Notes under the pieces: generated by a model | The model's database searches: none | What the model saw: the letters and a program-made list of their open reading frames with translations, nothing else | What the model was told of the DNA's origin: nothing | Position numbers and translations under genes: made by a program | Assembly (NCBI GenBank): GCA_017443465.1 | Contig: JAFRXO010000021.1 | Location: 1-63,689 of the forward strand | Reading direction: 5' to 3' | DNA length: 63,689 bases | From: Bacteroidales bacterium | GTDB lineage: Bacteria > Bacteroidota > Bacteroidia > Bacteroidales > UBA932 | Shown here: one piece after another, positions 62,602 to 63,689 of the stretch | Position numbering within the stretch: the first letter of the stretch is position 1 | How the letters are laid out: each line of letters begins with the position of its first letter

Positions 62602-62709
62602 CTATTTATCCATTGCGACTGCAGCAGCGCCGAGCAGTCCGGCAAAACGGGGATCCAAGGCGGTGATTACAACTCCGCCGGTAACGAAGCGCATTGTGTC
62701 ACGGTTCAT
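62602..62709 (-). pseudogene. 3' remnant of a sugar kinase gene (nagK-like), cut by an IS
   Basis: The last 35 codons of a kinase-like gene remain: RFVTGGVVITALDPRFAGLL then GAAAVAMDK-stop. This resembles the C terminus of BadF/BadG or ROK-type sugar kinases (gaxxGAAxxA). It ends 2 nt before the NagB-like ATG. Upstream the sequence passes directly into the transposase 3' region, so the insertion removed the rest from this window. In GlcNAc loci the expected partner would be GlcNAc kinase NagK. The exact break point is approximate. Confidence 0.6.
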
Positions 62710-62710
62710 C

Positions 62711-63689
62711 TGAGTTTTGCACGTTTTTGTACTAAGAAGTCTCGACCTGCGGCTTAGGCGGGCGTCCGCGCTTGCCCTTGGTTGACTTCCTGGAAGTGTA
62801 GGTGGGGCGGCAGCCCTCCGGAATCTCGAAGCCGAAGGCATCGCAGATGGTCACTTGGTCTCCGACGAACGGCGTGATGAACTTGCGGTGTCCGTCATGC
62901 TCGATGCAGCGGATGGTCTGCATCTCCTCGAGGATGGATGCCATTGACGGGAAGGCCTTTGTCAGTTCCGGTTTGGTGTCTCGGATGTGCCGGATGTATG
63001 ATGCAAGTATCAGGGCCACGAAGCAAATGAACATCCTTCCGTGCTTTGATGACTCGGTGCAGACCCTCAAACGGTCCTCTCCCAAGGGTCCCTTCTGCAA
63101 CATGAAGGTCTTCTCCTGCTCGTCCCTCATCCCGTACCGGCTCTTCGCCTCCATCGGGTCAAGGTCAAGGCCAAGGGTCTTGCTGGCGAAGAAGCCGCTC
63201 GTGAGCGTAGCTTTCTTGACGGCGTCCTTGTCAACCTCGAAGGAACGCACCTTGCCGCTCTTCCAGAAGGCAATCTTGATGAAGTTGTTCTCCTTGCGGA
63301 AGGTGTCCCGGTCTTCCTTGGGAACCGGCTTGCCGGCCTCGTAGACAGCCTGGACAACCTCTGACTGCGTGGTGATGGCCATCTGCACCCTCGCGAGGTC
63401 ATCCGCGCGCTTGTGGATGTCGAAGTACAGGTTGAGCTTCAGGCGGTCGGCCTTGATGACATGCCCGCCGTTGCCCTGCACCTGATAGTCAAGGTCGTAC
63501 TGCTTGTAGAACAGGTTGGTGTCCTTCGAGAAGGTCATCCCTTCCGGAACACCCGTGGAGAGGTCTATGGACTTGATGGCCTTCAGAGCCTCCCCCTGGC
63601 CGCACTTGACACTGGATATGACCTTCTGGTTCTTGGCGATATACACCTCGAGGTTCTTCAGCGACTCGTATCCGCGGTCTGTGATGAGG
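62711..63689 (-). mobile_element. IS1634-type insertion sequence, partial
   Basis: The element runs from the nagK remnant to the right edge of the window and carries one transposase gene. A possible terminal repeat is TGAGTTTTGCACGTTTTTGT (62711-62730); I cannot verify it because the other end is outside. No CATATG sites occur in it, unlike the host DNA. Confidence 0.65.
62732..63689 (-). CDS. IS1634-family transposase, 5' partial
   Basis: 319 C-terminal residues are visible; the frame is open to the window edge. It begins LITDRGYESLKNLEVYIAKN, whose D is expected to be the second acidic residue of a DDE catalytic core. YVQGNGGHV-type region, then KRADDLARVQMAITTQSEVV, KSRYGMRDEQEKTFMLQKG, RLRVCTESSKHGRMFICFVALILASYIR fit the IS1634/IS4-like group, with the final Glu in this segment. 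The tail is basic (STKGKRGRPPKP, AT-hook-like). An internal GTG at 63646 is not the start. Confidence 0.78.
   Translation of the reverse strand, partial: LITDRGYESLKNLEVYIAKNQKVISSVKCGQGEALKAIKSIDLSTGVPEGMTFSKDTNLFYKQYDLDYQVQGNGGHVIKADRLKLNLYFDIHKRADDLARVQMAITTQSEVVQAVYEAGKPVPKEDRDTFRKENNFIKIAFWKSGKVRSFEVDKDAVKKATLTSGFFASKTLGLDLDPMEAKSRYGMRDEQEKTFMLQKGPLGEDRLRVCTESSKHGRMFICFVALILASYIRHIRDTKPELTKAFPSMASILEEMQTIRCIEHDGHRKFITPFVGDQVTICDAFGFEIPEGCRPTYTSRKSTKGKRGRPPKPQVETS

Noticed and set aside
1-63689. tRNA or rRNA genes
   Set aside because: I looked through all gaps over about 70 nt for tRNA acceptor/T-arm patterns (GGTTCGAATCC-like) and rRNA motifs and found none.

Overview
The window is chromosomal DNA from a member of the Bacteroidota, most likely an anaerobic Bacteroidales from a gut or similar habitat. 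It is moderately GC-rich (about mid-50s percent by eye). The evidence is phylum-typical gene families (DUF4295, DUF4296, DUF3127, DUF4199, DUF3575, FimB/Mfa2 fimbrial lipoprotein), Bacteroidota sigma-factor promoters (TTTG - about 20 nt - TAnnTTTG), polysaccharide-degrading lipoproteins and secreted enzymes, and an anaerobic sulfatase-maturase-type radical SAM enzyme. I cannot name the genus.

Layout. 1-250: gene-free, with two hairpins and a GC-rich inverted repeat. 0.25-4.9 kb: two divergent Tat-exported metallophosphoesterases, then a secreted GH9 glycosidase. 4.96-7.9 kb: a three-gene minus-strand operon (HExxH lipoprotein, DUF3575, Mfa2-like fimbrial lipoprotein). 8.1-12.8 kb: deoC, a radical SAM enzyme, DUF4296 and pheT. 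12.8-19.2 kb: translation and secretion genes on the minus strand (thrS-infC-rpmI-rplT-lepB, rpmB-rpmG-DUF4295, ftsY). 19.4-33.5 kb: fucI, a tricorn-type protease, DUF4199 plus a glycosyltransferase, a radical SAM maturase, recQ, an FKBP-type PPIase, a DUF3127 protein, and a sugar MFS permease with a ROK kinase. 33.5-39.7 kb: an AraC regulator divergent from a TolC-HlyD-ABC2-ABC2 exporter operon. 39.8-43.3 kb: a GH2 lipoprotein with a discoidin domain. 43.26-44.98 kb: an accessory patch of nested repeats and two AT-rich genes. 45-50.3 kb: malQ with an organophosphate MFS, and a MATE exporter. 50.4-58.7 kb: serine hydrolase, polyprenyl synthase, rsgA, U32 peptidase, PrsW, CtpA, rdgB, recO. 58.7-62.7 kb: a hypothetical gene and a GlcNAc-type operon (nagX, nagP, nagB-like) whose upstream kinase gene is cut by an IS element that runs off the right edge.

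The metabolic theme is capture and breakdown of glycans: GH9 and GH2 outside the cell; MFS permeases, ROK kinase, fucI, nag genes and malQ inside.

The most unusual signal is at the DNA level. The palindrome CATATG occurs about 100 times (counted by eye), several-fold above expectation. It appears in all three codon phases and at eight start codons, and CATATATG is also enriched. This resembles the HIP1 palindrome of cyanobacteria. A second signal is a family of GC-rich inverted-repeat elements placed at gene 3' ends (about 163-237, 21285-21441, 43432-43640, 50249-50423).
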